This document shows positions 48,575 through 60,758 of a DNA stretch of 64,000 nt, piece by piece. The position numbers were made by a program, and so were the translations under genes. Positions within the stretch are counted from its first letter, which is position 1. The number at the start of each line of letters is the position of its first letter. The stretch comes from Phylloscopus collybita. Lineage: Eukaryota; Chordata; Aves; Passeriformes; Phylloscopidae. Under the pieces are notes generated by a model that had not been told where the DNA came from, ran no database searches, and was given only the letters and a program-made list of their open reading frames with translations. The DNA is taken from the NCBI GenBank assembly GCA_027886175.1, contig JAJNNQ010000002.1:10536001-10600000 (forward strand), in the 5' to 3' direction.

Positions 48575-51500
48575 GTAAGAATTCTGTTTTCACTTAGACT
48601 TGCCCACTCTCTCATGCCTCTCCTTTTCCAGTGCCTCAGATTAGGAAAGCTCTTGTCTTGAATTCATCTGGGCCATGATGAGGAAAGCCACCTTTTCCCT
48701 TTCTCATTTTCTATAAGAAAGATCCCAATGCCCCTTCCTCTCAGTGTGCATTAGTTTAGCTTTCCTTTTGCTGTCCTAGTGTTTCTGTCTGTAATCCTGA
48801 TGTGAGCTCTTTGCCTCTCCAAGCAACCAACAACAGCAGCAAGGAAAGAGCAGAGGCCCTGCTGGTCTCAGACATTGATGAGCCTCTGCTGCAAAGGCAA
48901 GTGCAATCACACAGCAAGGGACTCAAATAACTCATACTGGTTCAGTGTGACCCATAGATGAGCCTAGAAAAAAAGATTTGGAATCAAAAATATTCAGTAT
49001 GACATCTTTTGAAGACCCTGCGTGATCTACCTTTTTTTTTTTTTTTTTAAGTGAAGAACTCCTTTTGACGTCATGGCTCCCACAGTGGAGAAACAAACCA
49101 TGCATTTTCTTCTCCCTCTGTGGCAGCAATATGGGGCAATATATGCAGGGCTTACTCCTTCCTCTTCTGGACAACCTGTACTTCTGCTTGGCAATGCAAT
49201 GGTAAAGGGAAATCTGTTCTTGAATTAAGAAATTAGAAATGTGGTAATTTAATCAAGTATTTCATTCAGGAACAATGTTTCAACAATGAAAGCAATCATG
49301 GAAATTAAAGTTTTGAAGATATTTCACCGAGCAACTACCAGTGACTGGTAGAGTCTCCAAAAACTGCTGTTGCTTTCAGTTAATGGCTGTCATTTGTTTT
49401 GCCCTCCCCTCACAGAGTCAGAAGTACCCTATGGCTGCACCAGTATTGTAGGAGCATATGTAAAGCTAGGAAAAATTAGGTTACAGAGAAGAGGAGGCTT
49501 GCCTTGATGTCATTTGGTAAATGAGATTAAAAGGAAGAACAAAAATTTCATGTTTCTTTGGCCTGTGCTTTGAATAGTATATATACACTTAATTAAGCCA
49601 CTTGCTCAGTTGTAATCCAAATTTCCTTAGTACAGCAGATAATTTTTATGTCTCAATTCCTCAACACATAGTGGGAGGAAACAAAAACAAAATATCCTTA
49701 CATGCTAAATTATAGTTTATCAGTGCTTAGGTGAAAGTGTAGAAGCTTTATTAAGGGTGTTAGTATGTGTTGGGTTATGCAATCCTGTATGGAATAAAGT
49801 CTGTCCATGAGCCTGTAAAGGCAAACTAGGATTAACTCTAACTTTGGTTAAATACTGGGCAAAGCTTAAGGTTTCTAAATTACTTCATTGAGGACAATGC
49901 CTTGGAACAAACCAAGAACAAAGACCAGCAGACAGAGAGTAATGGGCAAAAACCAAATAAATTTTTATGCTTTCCACGGCTGAGAAGAATTTTCATGCCA
50001 CACAAAACAAGAGAGGATATATTATAGTTCCTTGAGGTATAACCTTTCTAAGACTTTTTGTGGAGAAAACAAAGGGAAAATGTCACTCTTCCTGGGAACA
50101 GAAGAATTAACTGTTGTTCTCCAAATTTATTTATAAGAGGCTCTTGAGTCCCATACATTTCTTTAGTCTAGTATTGGGGATCACTAGTCTAACCAAAACA
50201 AGGTCTGACTGGAAGGAGTTTAGTACCCACTGCTGTAAAACATTATAATAATAAGGCAAATTTGAAAGTAACTTTGTAACAGATTACAGTAAGTGTTTTG
50301 CTTTGTTTTTGTTATTTTTTAAAATTTATTTTATTATAAAGTTGTATTTAAAAATATGTTAACATTCTTTGCTTTTAAATGTGTTTTTGAAAGAGTTTAT
50401 TTTTTCTGATTTGTTTTCTGGAAGATGAAAATTAGAGTGATATTGATCAGAGATTAGATTAAAAACATACTTCTCAAAAGTTTCTGTAAAGCTGCAAAAT
50501 ATACCTTTCCCTTAAAGAAACTTCAAGTAATTTAATTCTATGATTCAGGCTATGGATGAGTCAAAAACAAACAACATGCCAAAACATCAATATCTTCCAT
50601 ATTTTCTTCCATGTGATGCCTTTCATTGGAATGTAAATAAAATAAATATATGTTTGTTAAGCACAATAAGAAGAGTTCAAAATTAATTAACTGCTCAGTG
50701 TCTGGAAAGCTGACATAAAGGCACTTTATAAAGATTCTCATTACCTGAGATCTTCCAACTTAACACTTCTCTGTTTTAAGCAGGATGTGCCAAGATGAAA
50801 TCACTGCTTAGTTTTGAAAAAAAATCTTGTACATATGGGAGAGGTGCAGAGTGGGGAACAAAAGAAAGAATAGAGGTATGACCTTACCTTTTGTCATATT
50901 GATGAGAGAATTTTCAGTGTGATCACTCCATGTGGAAAAAGGAAGGCAACTTAATCCAACTTTAAATTTTAAATTTACCCCCTCCCCCCTTTTTTTAACT
51001 GCAAGGAGAGAAGAAAACACGTTTTGCTCTCCAAAATGTAAAGGCAGTATAATTTCATTGAGATTCCAGAATAAAATTCTCTCAAGCTTTTTCTAGAGAG
51101 AAATTCTCTCAAGTTTTGTCAATAAAAATAAAATAAACTCCACTTCCCTGCAAAATCAAGGACTTTAGACTTTCTTAACTTTCCTCTTGCTAAAAGAAGT
51201 CTCCAGTTTTCACTCCTGAAATGAAACTCCAGCCAAAGGGTACAAAAATCTTGATAGACTCTTTCATCTATTTGATTTCTTGCCAAGAATATTTCTCATT
51301 TTTTCTTTTCTCAAAAAAAACAACAAAGCTTAAGTGAGATCCACACAAACAGATCCTAGTAGAAGTGGACAATGTATCTTCAAATACACCAAACTCTGTT
51401 AGATTCTATGTATTCTGCATTTTGAGATAAAGTTTAAATGCTGACTTACAGCTTCAGGGTACTCTTGTTAATCCAAATTTTCATTTTGTCTTAGCTGTGA

Positions 51501-54180
51501 GGCATATGCAAAGAATTCAAACTTTTGAAAATAAAATATTTTCTAAATATCTCTGGCATTTACTTCAAATTCATCTTAGTTGGTGGAACATTTCCAGCAG
51601 TTCTGCACGACCTTTTGAAAATTGGATGGAGGTTCAGAGTACTTCTCAGATGAAGGGTTAAAACCACTGCATTGATGACTTTTCCCATTACCAGAGAACT
51701 CCTTCAGGAGTTCTTCAGGGATGTCTGTGGTGAACCTGTGCCATGGCTGTGCAAACACGCTAAACCTGTCAAGTCTGTTCGAAAGGCAAGCATTTAAGTA
51801 AAGCTGCATTTACTCCCTTGCTTATTATTAGCACATTCTTCACTCATTTCCTCTAGAAAACTTTGTTCTTGTTCAGATTAAAAAGTATCATTCTGAAAGC
51901 AATACTGCCTTGTACATTATGCTGCAAGACAGTTTCATTTTTCAATGTCTCCTGACAATTCTCATGGTTTTCATGTTTGACTAGAACAATGCTGTGAAGA
52001 ATATAAGCAACAGTAGGTTATCCAACTAAAGTCAGAACTATGACTTTTAAGCTGAAAGCAAAATTCAGAGGATAATGTACTCCAGTTGAAAGAAAGATGA
52101 TTTATATCCTGGATTCTAAAAGAGAAATATTATGAGCTACTGGTAGAGTACTATATTAGTTGAAACACACCTAGTGCATCAAAGAGTAAACATTTACCTG
52201 GAGAACAGGAAGTGGGGTACAGATATCTAAAAAACTGAGGGAGAAATGAATTAAACATGTTTAAAACAAGGAAAAAAAAAAAAAAAAGACTGCAGAGTAG
52301 AAAAACATTTTCAAAAACAGATTGGACACTGGTGTAAAGTGGAGGCAGAATAAGCAAGCCACAGCAGTTCTTCGCTTCACCAAAAGCTAACCTGGTGGTT
52401 TTCTAGTAGACACAAATATAAGGAATTATTTTCACCCCTGTGAGTGGTGTCTCACTCTGCCTAGCACTGGCACTCCTCGGATCAATGAACAAAGCATTTC
52501 AACTCGCTTACCTGGCACTTAACTCCTTTTCTAGAATATTTGGGGAAAAAAAATAAACTGTGAATTTAGCAAACTGAGTCAGCTGGTTCTTCAGCCAGAT
52601 GCATCAGAGATGAAACAAGCCATAAGGGTTTGCAATTGCAAAAGGAAAGCAAAGCAGGATGCCAAGTATTCTGTAGCCACAAACCTGAGATAAAACATAG
52701 AGGGGGGAAAAAAGGCAGAATAGGTCTAATCTCACTGGGTTTCAATAAAACATTTGACATGTAAAATTAGTTCAAAGGAAAAATAGCACAAGTTAACAGG
52801 CAGATAATGAATATGAAAGTGAGGAGACAGCAAAAGTTGCAACTTACCTGGCTGGGCTGGTTTCAAAAGCACATACAGGTAGGAGAAGGAGTATCTTTTC
52901 ATCACTGCATGCACAGCTCTTCAGGTTGTTCTTCCAATGGTGGTGGCTTTGACCAAAGCAAACCTCCACAAGACAATGGAACTGGTCATAAAGGCAATTG
53001 GCAAACCAGGAAGATGTGAAGCATGTTTCTTAGCTGCTACAATGTTTTTGTATCTGCTACAGGAGTTGGGGAAAAGAGTATGTGTTCAGGGAGTCCCTGA
53101 GAGAGCCTATTTGTCTTTAAGTGAATGGGCTAAAATGAGTTGGACTAGCTTACAGTTCTTTTTTCATAATGCCATATCTATGTATTACAGAAGATGTTGA
53201 TAATCTGATCTGAGCCATTTTCCTCAAGAGAACTCAACCTTAATATACTTGGAGTACATTACTTTATCTGTTCCATTGATTTTTTCCTTTACCTCCTGTA
53301 CCCTTCCTTTCATGTCCATTGAGCACTATGTGATCTTTAAGTCATATATTGCTGAAAATTTGTGGGCAGAGGGTAGAAACAGAGTAGGAAAAAATAAAAC
53401 AAGCTGAGAAGTCTGTCTACAATATAGCTGAACAGTATGAGCTTGTTACTTTAGAGCAAGTCCAGTATGACTGTGAACACAGTTCTTCCACAGCACAACA
53501 CTGAAGTTAGCTCATAACAAAGAAAAATCTTCTCAGATGATCATTCAGATTCAGGAAGACATATTAATAAGTGTTTTTCTGTATTACCCGTGTTTGATGC
53601 TGTAATTTGACACCAGTAGCCTTATTTCAAGGTATGCACTTATTCCTGAGAGCACAAACACAGTCCCCACTGGAAGTTTATTTCTGTCAGTGCTTGCCTG
53701 GACATGAAGGCCAAGGCTTTGGGAAAACCCTTTGTTTTTGTTTGCACCAACATAAATTATTAGCATATGCATCCAAAGACCTTTCTTTTGAAGAAATTAT
53801 CTGTATTAATCCTCCTGTAGAGCTCAGGAGATGAGCAGCAACACTGGAGGTGTTAAGTGATTTTAAACTTCTGGTTCCTAAAATAAGAATTTGCTATTGA
53901 AGCCCGCGTGTTGCCAAGGGCCTTAAAAAAATTCTGGTGTGGCACTTAATTTGCCCAGCAGTGATGAGCCACATTTGATAAACCCAGCTGTGCCACTGGC
54001 AAAAAGTGCAATGGCATGGAAAGAAGGGTCAGCAGGAGAAATATTTGAAAATTCTGTTATGTAAGACTAAGAATTAATTTTCTTACCAAAACCTGAACTT
54101 CTCAAGCAATAGAACCTGTGTGGAAACAAGCTGCATATGTAGCCTGATTCAAAAATCTCAAGCTAGACAGACACTGACAA

Positions 54181-54241
54181 TTGGCCTGAAGGATTCCATG
54201 GCTCTACTTTGCTTCTCAGCACTTCCCAGAGGGCTGATTCT
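54181..54241 (+). repeat. Dispersed 61-bp repeat, copy B
   Basis: Second copy of the sequence at 43910-43970, same orientation, roughly 10.3 kb away. It is followed by GATTCTATGATCAG, which resembles the CR1 terminal octamer, but the body of the repeat does not match any CR1 3' UTR I know and copy A lacks this motif. Confidence 0.75.
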
Positions 54242-55706
54242 ATGATCAGTCCTGACATTCAGTCAGGAGAAAGTTGTCATACAAGATATAGCATAATTCA
54301 GAGCTTAAGTTCCTTTCTCAGTATTTTTTAAAGGAGATCTCAGATTTTCGTATCCAAAGAACTATCTTTAAATACAATAAAGTCCTTTTTAGCGAGCCAA
54401 GCATCATAAATATTCAAAAGCCTCAGTTGGAACATTACACATAATTGACGTTACAGAAATCTGTTTCCTCTGGCATGACATCAGAGATTGTCAGATTGGG
54501 AAATCAAGAGGATGAGCTTCACACTTGCCAGCTTTTCCTGTTAATCTGTGTTGAAATTTTTTCTTAAATCCCAGCAATACCAACCCTTCCCCCAATCCTA
54601 CCACAAGGTAGGATTTTCCAGGAAGTGAAAGAAAGGCTGTTGGCCCACATCTGTCTGCTGTCTAAGGAGAAGGCAGCTATTGAAGATTTTTTGCATTGTT
54701 TATAATCCTGTTTCTTACATTCTGCTTTAGGGTCACCAGTTAGGCCACAAGATTGTAGAAACAGGCATACTGCCAGTTCCATATAGCAATATACAATTGG
54801 ATTATTTTTACCCTCTCCCAACAAGGAGAAGAAAATTAAGGGAAGTTAGATGTTCTTTTTTGAGTTAGCTTAGTGACATTCATCATCACTGTTTTGTCTG
54901 TGTTTATGATTAATAAAGCAACAGAAGATTTCCACTAAGAACCCAGAGAAGTTGAACCATCATTCTCTGCATTTCCATGGGCAGCACCTGCAACAGCAAG
55001 GCTGCAGCTGAGGAGGTGCACACCAAGTACGTGTACCATGGTGCACAGTCAGCAATCAGCCTGCACAACACACAGCTACAACCAGTTCTCCAAAAATGGG
55101 GGCTTCCTTCCTGCTATTGAACAACACTGTGCAAGGTCTGCTACCCTGGTGCCCAGTGCTGCAGTTCACTCCCCCAAGAAATCCAAATATTTTCTTCATC
55201 CCTTCCTCAGTGTTTCACATTAACCTCTGGGCACTGCAGTACCTCTACCACCAGCCATGCCTGGTGTTAACCCTGCTGCCCCTTTTCCCTGCATAACTCC
55301 ACTCTGTCTCTCACAGGTCTGTAAGGAACACACAGTTTTTTTTCTGACCTGCCTTCAGCCCAGAGACGCAGTGAGCCCATTGCAGGAGGAGCCAGAGCAT
55401 CCTATGGGAAATACATAATTTTCCTCTGGGACCTTCCCCTCCTGAGAGCTAGGAGAGAGAGCCAGATAAAATGTTTTCACTGGGGGAAGAAGTTATTAAT
55501 ACATATATTAAAATATATATATATACAACAACTTGTCCAGCAAACACCTGTTCACTCCCTAACAGAAGCTAAGCACTATAGCCTTCTGCATCCATATCCA
55601 TGCAACCACTTTTTGAACCCCCCAAAACCTGGAACTTTTCTACATATTACAAGCACAGCTTGGGTACAAGAAGTTTTGCAAACCACTGAGAGAGAGCAAG
55701 TTTCCT

Positions 55707-55735
55707 CTATGAAACTATGAAACTATGAAACTATG
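55707..55735. repeat. 8-bp tandem repeat (GAAACTAT)3
   Basis: Three exact copies of GAAACTAT at 55711-55734, preceded by CTAT, which is half of a further unit. Too few copies and no spacers, so it is unrelated to any CRISPR-like array. Confidence 0.9.
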
Positions 55736-58650
55736 CCCTACCAGACATGGCTGGAGCACACAAAGCTGCAAATCAGAAGACCTTTGGCAATCCTCTGTGC
55801 CTGAGCTTACTACAATAGTCCTTACAGTAGCTTGAACCCTCCCATCTCCAAAACAAGCCAATAATGACTTACTTGCTTTTCCTTGAGCCTGATCAGGTAG
55901 CCACACTTGGACCACCATACTGCTAAGTGGGATGAATAAACGCAAATAACTTAACACAGAACATTTCAACTACTGAGCTGAGAGATGATAAATAATTGTA
56001 CTCTGAAAATAACACTGATTTTTCCATATAATAAGTGCAATTGATGAAAAAAGCCTAGCTATATATGTTTATTTTTAAGAATGTACTCCCTACATGATTA
56101 TAAAACATTTCTTCTCAGCTGTAATATTGATTTGACGTATTTATTTTAAGCATCTCCAAGACGCTCAGAACACGTAGAAAGTCCTCCTGAAACCTGAAAA
56201 AAAGTCAGATATTTTTTCAACATCATGATATGTTACAGCCCCACAACTTTCATTAAAACAAGAAGAGCCCACAGGATCCAAAGCTACAAACAGGAATTCC
56301 TGCACCTACTACACTCTGCACCCAGTCCTTATGCAGCAGCTGCATAAGGAAACTCAACAGTGCTGCCCAGAATTCACCAGCCATGAAAAATACCTTGCCA
56401 AATGTTGCTGAAAGAGGAAAAGAACCCACGGAACACCAACGAAAAAAACAAAACAAAAATCCCCACAAACACAAGTATTTGTTACCTCCTGTAATGGGAT
56501 TTTGGCCTGATCTCCAGCCACAGATTACCAATATTGCTTTCACTAACAAGCCTTAAAATTAGCTATATTTTCACAAAGCAAGCAAAAAGTTTCAAGTAAT
56601 TAAAATAAAATAATAAAAGAATATTCCCCCATTCACACCAGCACTGAGCAAGAACAAATACAAAAGACACCACGCCATCCACCTTTGCTTAGTCAAGACC
56701 ACCTGCAACATCTACATTCTCTTCATGGCCTCCAGACCCCTCACTTTGCCATCAGTGGTGATTTAAATCTTTCATCTGGGGGCTACACCTTGAAACAGGT
56801 TCTTCACACCTGGATGTTGCCTTCCACATTATTAAGAGGTCACACGAATTTTCATTAACTATTTACTCAACAGGGGTAAAAATATCAGAATATGGTCTAA
56901 AGCAAACATACATTAACTGAGTGCTTAATCCTCATCTTGTTTACTAATGATTACTGTGATGACTTTTGTTACATATTCATGAAATGTGAGGCAGTTATAG
57001 TACACACATTGTACTAACCAGTAAATAAAGATGCAAAATGAAAACATCTTTACTGGGGAAAAAAAAACTCACAAAACCTAACGAAAACCCAAAACCTAAC
57101 AATAAAGACAGCTGAAAAATCTTTGTCCTTGTTGGCACATTATCAGTGACAAATTTCAAAGCATCAAGAATTACTTAATTTCCCAGCTGTTGCAGCAGAA
57201 AAGCACGAGACAAGCAAAAGATTATTAAAAGTTAGAATAGGACTACACAAAAGAAAAAATGCAAAGTCAGAATGGGATATGTGCCAATAAGAACAAAATT
57301 AGAGTAATTATTTGGATAGGTTACAGGCCAGAGATAAAAACACGATAAATTCTCAGAAAACCGGATTACTGAGAAAGCTATTTGAAATTAAAAAGCAACA
57401 TTAATCAAAACAGGATGAATGACATTTGGATGCTATTATTTGACTGATTAAATTAACTTTTACTTAGTAAAATAGTGTGGTAAGAAAAAGAGATATAATA
57501 ACTATAAAGTATTTCTACAGCCATAATGGAACAACTGATAAGCCTGATGTGAATTTCTTCTTTTATTTGAGCTGTTTATTATTTCTATAATGCTTTTTTT
57601 TATGTTATTATTTAAGAAACTGTTCTGACATGATGCCAGTTTTGATGGCAAATGTGCTTATACCTAGATCATTGTTGAAATTATTTTTATTTGCTTAAGA
57701 CAATACAGCAGTACACTAAAATTGCTTTGTATGAGATACCAGTATATTGGCATTCATACTTCATAGAAATCAGATTTGCAAGAATTTTGGGTTTAAAATT
57801 AATTAGAGAGAATATGAACGATCAGGAATTTTTTCTCTAATAAATATAGATATTTGCATCCCAAACCATTTCATTTATTCATATTAAAACAGTACCACAT
57901 AAATTATCAATTCAGCCAATACCAACCACACACTTCAGATTCTGAATAAGAAATAACCATAACTGGCTTTGAGCCTTCAGTAGCCAGTGAATTATTGGCA
58001 AATTATTTTCAAAGAATAAATAGGTTAAAACTAATTGTAGCATGTTCAGAGAAAATACAAAAACATAAAAAAAGAAACCTAATTTGCCATTATCAATTTT
58101 TTTCTCCAACTTTTTCTGTCAGCTTTATTTAATGTGAACCAGTAATGAGCAAGAATGAAATTTGTAATATTGTCTTTCTCCTCTGGAAATTAGACAGATG
58201 CCAAAATGCTATAGCTTTCTCTTCACCTCTGATCCAGCTCTTTGATATGGTGGCAAAAGGTCAGAATAATTCTGACTGCTAATGACCTCCGGGATATAAA
58301 ACAGACATAACTTGAGCAATCTCTTGGTCTAACCTAGAGAGGACAGGTATCTAAGTGACAGCAAGAGACCAGCAACTGACCCCACTGGTAGGCAGCCTAA
58401 TGAGAGGGCTCATGCCTTTGTTAAAAAAAAAGGATCAGACTGGGAGATTTTCCAAAAATCATCACCAGAGACACAAAATTCTGTATGAGATAGTTCATCT
58501 GTCCTGATACTTCCGTGCTTATCATCGGTGCATGATGGATTCTTTGTTGTGACTGGGGTTTTCATATGTGCTAGGAGTACTAGTGCTGTGGTTATTTTCA
58601 CCTTTATTATAAATTTTTGAGGTGTTTAAAAAAACTTTTTTCTCTTGCAG

Positions 58651-58970
58651 ACAATAAAAGAGCATGTTTGTGCTCCAAGAGAGTTCAAGTCCTTGGATTA
58701 GACTGGAGAGGTCCAGTACAAACTGGAGACCACAGGAGAAATCCTTTTTGGCAGAGAGGAAGGTCAGAGTCTGCTCCTTGCACTCAGGCAAGCAGAGGGA
58801 CTGTGGTGCTGTCACACGTCTCCAGGCTGGCAGGCTGGGCAGGGCAGGAGGGGAGGCCACATCTGCCTTCCCCTGTGCACCCATTCTAGGCTGCTGCCCT
58901 GGTCTGATCTAGCTGTTCATCTGCCTATCTGCAAATATATCAATAATAAATAAGAGATAAGTGGATGACG
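58651..58970 (+). other. Candidate 3'-terminal exon with poly(A) signal
   Basis: CTTTTTTCTCTTGCAG immediately before 58651 is a strong acceptor. In the frame entered two bases into the exon, about 79 codons are open to a TAG at 58887-58889, while the other two frames stop early. The sequence is GC-elevated between about 58690 and 58910, against the AT-rich background. A canonical AATAAA lies at 58945-58950, followed by a GT-containing stretch (GTGGATGACGGTTATG) suitable as a downstream cleavage element. Acceptor, open frame, stop and poly(A) signal thus occur in the right order and spacing. The translation (for example LGLDWRGPVQTGDHRRNPFW) resembles no family I know. It could be the last exon of an unannotated coding gene or lncRNA. 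The end coordinate is inferred from the poly(A) signal. Confidence 0.3.
58945..58950 (+). promoter_or_regulatory. AATAAA poly(A) signal candidate
   Basis: A canonical hexamer about 56 bases after the TAG of the candidate terminal exon. AATAAA is common in AT-rich DNA; only its position after an acceptor plus open frame makes it notable. Confidence 0.3.
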
Positions 58971-60689
58971 GTTATGACCATTAAAAGAAGATTTTTTTTT
59001 TCCCTTACATGACTGTGTGAATCTTCTTTGGCAGCAGTTCTCAATACAACAGTATTTGTGGTGCAAAAAAACAACCCCCTGTAGATTCTTTTATGGGAAG
59101 GTTGATGGGTCCAAAGTCAAAGACAACTGCTCATTGAGCTGATGCACAGTCTGCAGCTATCTCAAACTGAGTCACTATTGCTGCCAAGTGTGAAGGCTCC
59201 AAACATTTCATAGTAGAGGGAGTGGAGCAGCTCTGAATACAAGATGGTTTGTTTTGTTGTTTTTTTTTTTTGCTTTTAGAGGAAAAGATTTATCAATCAG
59301 ATATTAATGTTTAAATACAGTAATAGTGAAAAAAAATCCCTCTCCATTCATGTGTCTTTTTCTTTATGGAATAGCTCTTTTGGAATCTTGTTAAATCATG
59401 TAAACTGCTGCACCAAGTTGTTATGGCAACTGGAATTTTGAAAGTAAATTAATTTTGCCATAAGATGTTTTTAAGACAGGTAAGGATGGCCTTGAATAAT
59501 AATATCTCCTTTTTATTTGGAGAGGATATGCTATTTCAAATTTTAACACTGGTTTTTACTTAAGCCATCGCATGTTATTACTGTATCAATGAACTTTAGA
59601 ACAAATGCAAAATAAATTATTTCATTTTTGCTATGAACTCTTGAATTAGACCTTCTCACCAGCAGCATCATCTTATAATAGCAGGGATTCTATGATGCTT
59701 AAGTAGTTTGTGATATGTCTAGTGAAAGCAAAGAAGATCGATTTCCCAAACTGGAATCAATCTAGAGCAAAGCTGTTAAATTGTAGGGAGCTTGCCTAGG
59801 GACAGTAAGTCTCTCTAGAAGTAAACAATGGTTCTGGCATGTAGAATGTGCCACCATAAAGGACACACCTCAACTCCCAGATCTGGGCTGATGTCTCAGC
59901 TCTGCAGCGTGGTCTCACAAACCTCCTCCCTGTCCAGGAGAATCTTGGTTTGATACATTCATGCTGCTGCCTCTCACTCCTGCCATTTGGTAGTGATAGA
60001 ACACACCTACAGTGGGATAATTAAACAGATTCTGTGAAATTTAGGTTACATATATTTTTTGATATTTTTTTTTTTAATGGGACTGACATTTTGATTAACC
60101 TGCTCTGAGGGTGAAATACAGAATGAACTGAGCTGCCCCTAAAGGCCAGACAAGTATCTTGAAAGCCTTGTCTCTGGGAATAAAATGAGAGAAACAAGCA
60201 CCTCCAAACAGCAATCATGAATGCCACATTATCCAACTGCTGCTTTAGTCAAGTGGTCTGAATCATCAAAAATGCCAATTTCCTTTGATTGCCCAAAGAC
60301 ATGCCCAAAACTTCTAGAGAGCAATCTCTCTTCATCCTCTCTGCTTATCAGTTCCTTTTTGAGGTATATAGAAGGAATTTTCAGGGACAAATTATTTAAA
60401 CATTTTAACTTGCTGACATACTGTGATAGTGAAGAGAAGGCATTATAGGGCATGGTGTTTTGTTTTGTAAATGGCTGAGGTAGACAATGGAGAGAATGCT
60501 CCAAATCACTGAATCTAGAGGTTACTCCATAATAATGAAAAAGGACAGCATTGTGTCTCGTCTACTCTGGAATATTCTGATATGGGTTCCCATTAGCTTC
60601 TTCAGAGGTACCACATCTAATTCTGTCCTCTAAGGTTTTAATTATTTCAAATTCAGTCCCACAGTCCCACAGACTGAATAATTTGGCAC

Positions 60690-60758
60690 TTTTTTGTTTT
60701 GTTTTATTTCTTCTTTTTTTTTTTTCTTCTTTTTTTTTTTTTTTTTCCTTCTTTTTGT
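60690..60758 (+). repeat. T-rich low-complexity tract
   Basis: A T-rich stretch broken by single C or G bases, including an uninterrupted T17 run near 60730-60746. Translations of the opposite strand give only K/E/R strings. No retroposed gene body is recognisable next to it. Confidence 0.85.

Noticed and set aside
52844..52860. Minus-strand donor CCAG|GTAAGTTG
   Set aside because: A fine donor in isolation, but the only acceptor with a pyrimidine tract leaves a 9-base exon, and the longer alternative has an in-frame stop.
52937..53200. 87-codon plus-strand frame with protein-like composition
   Set aside because: The start context is poor, no splice pair fits, no family is recognised, and the length is within chance.
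55707..55735. Short direct repeats that could suggest an array
   Set aside because: Only three contiguous 8-bp units without spacers. This is a slippage product in a vertebrate genome, not a CRISPR array.
59686..59697. GGATTCTATGAT resembling a CR1 3' terminus
   Set aside because: The upstream 40 bases do not match any CR1 3' UTR I know. The octamer alone is expected by chance, as at 50536 and 54236.
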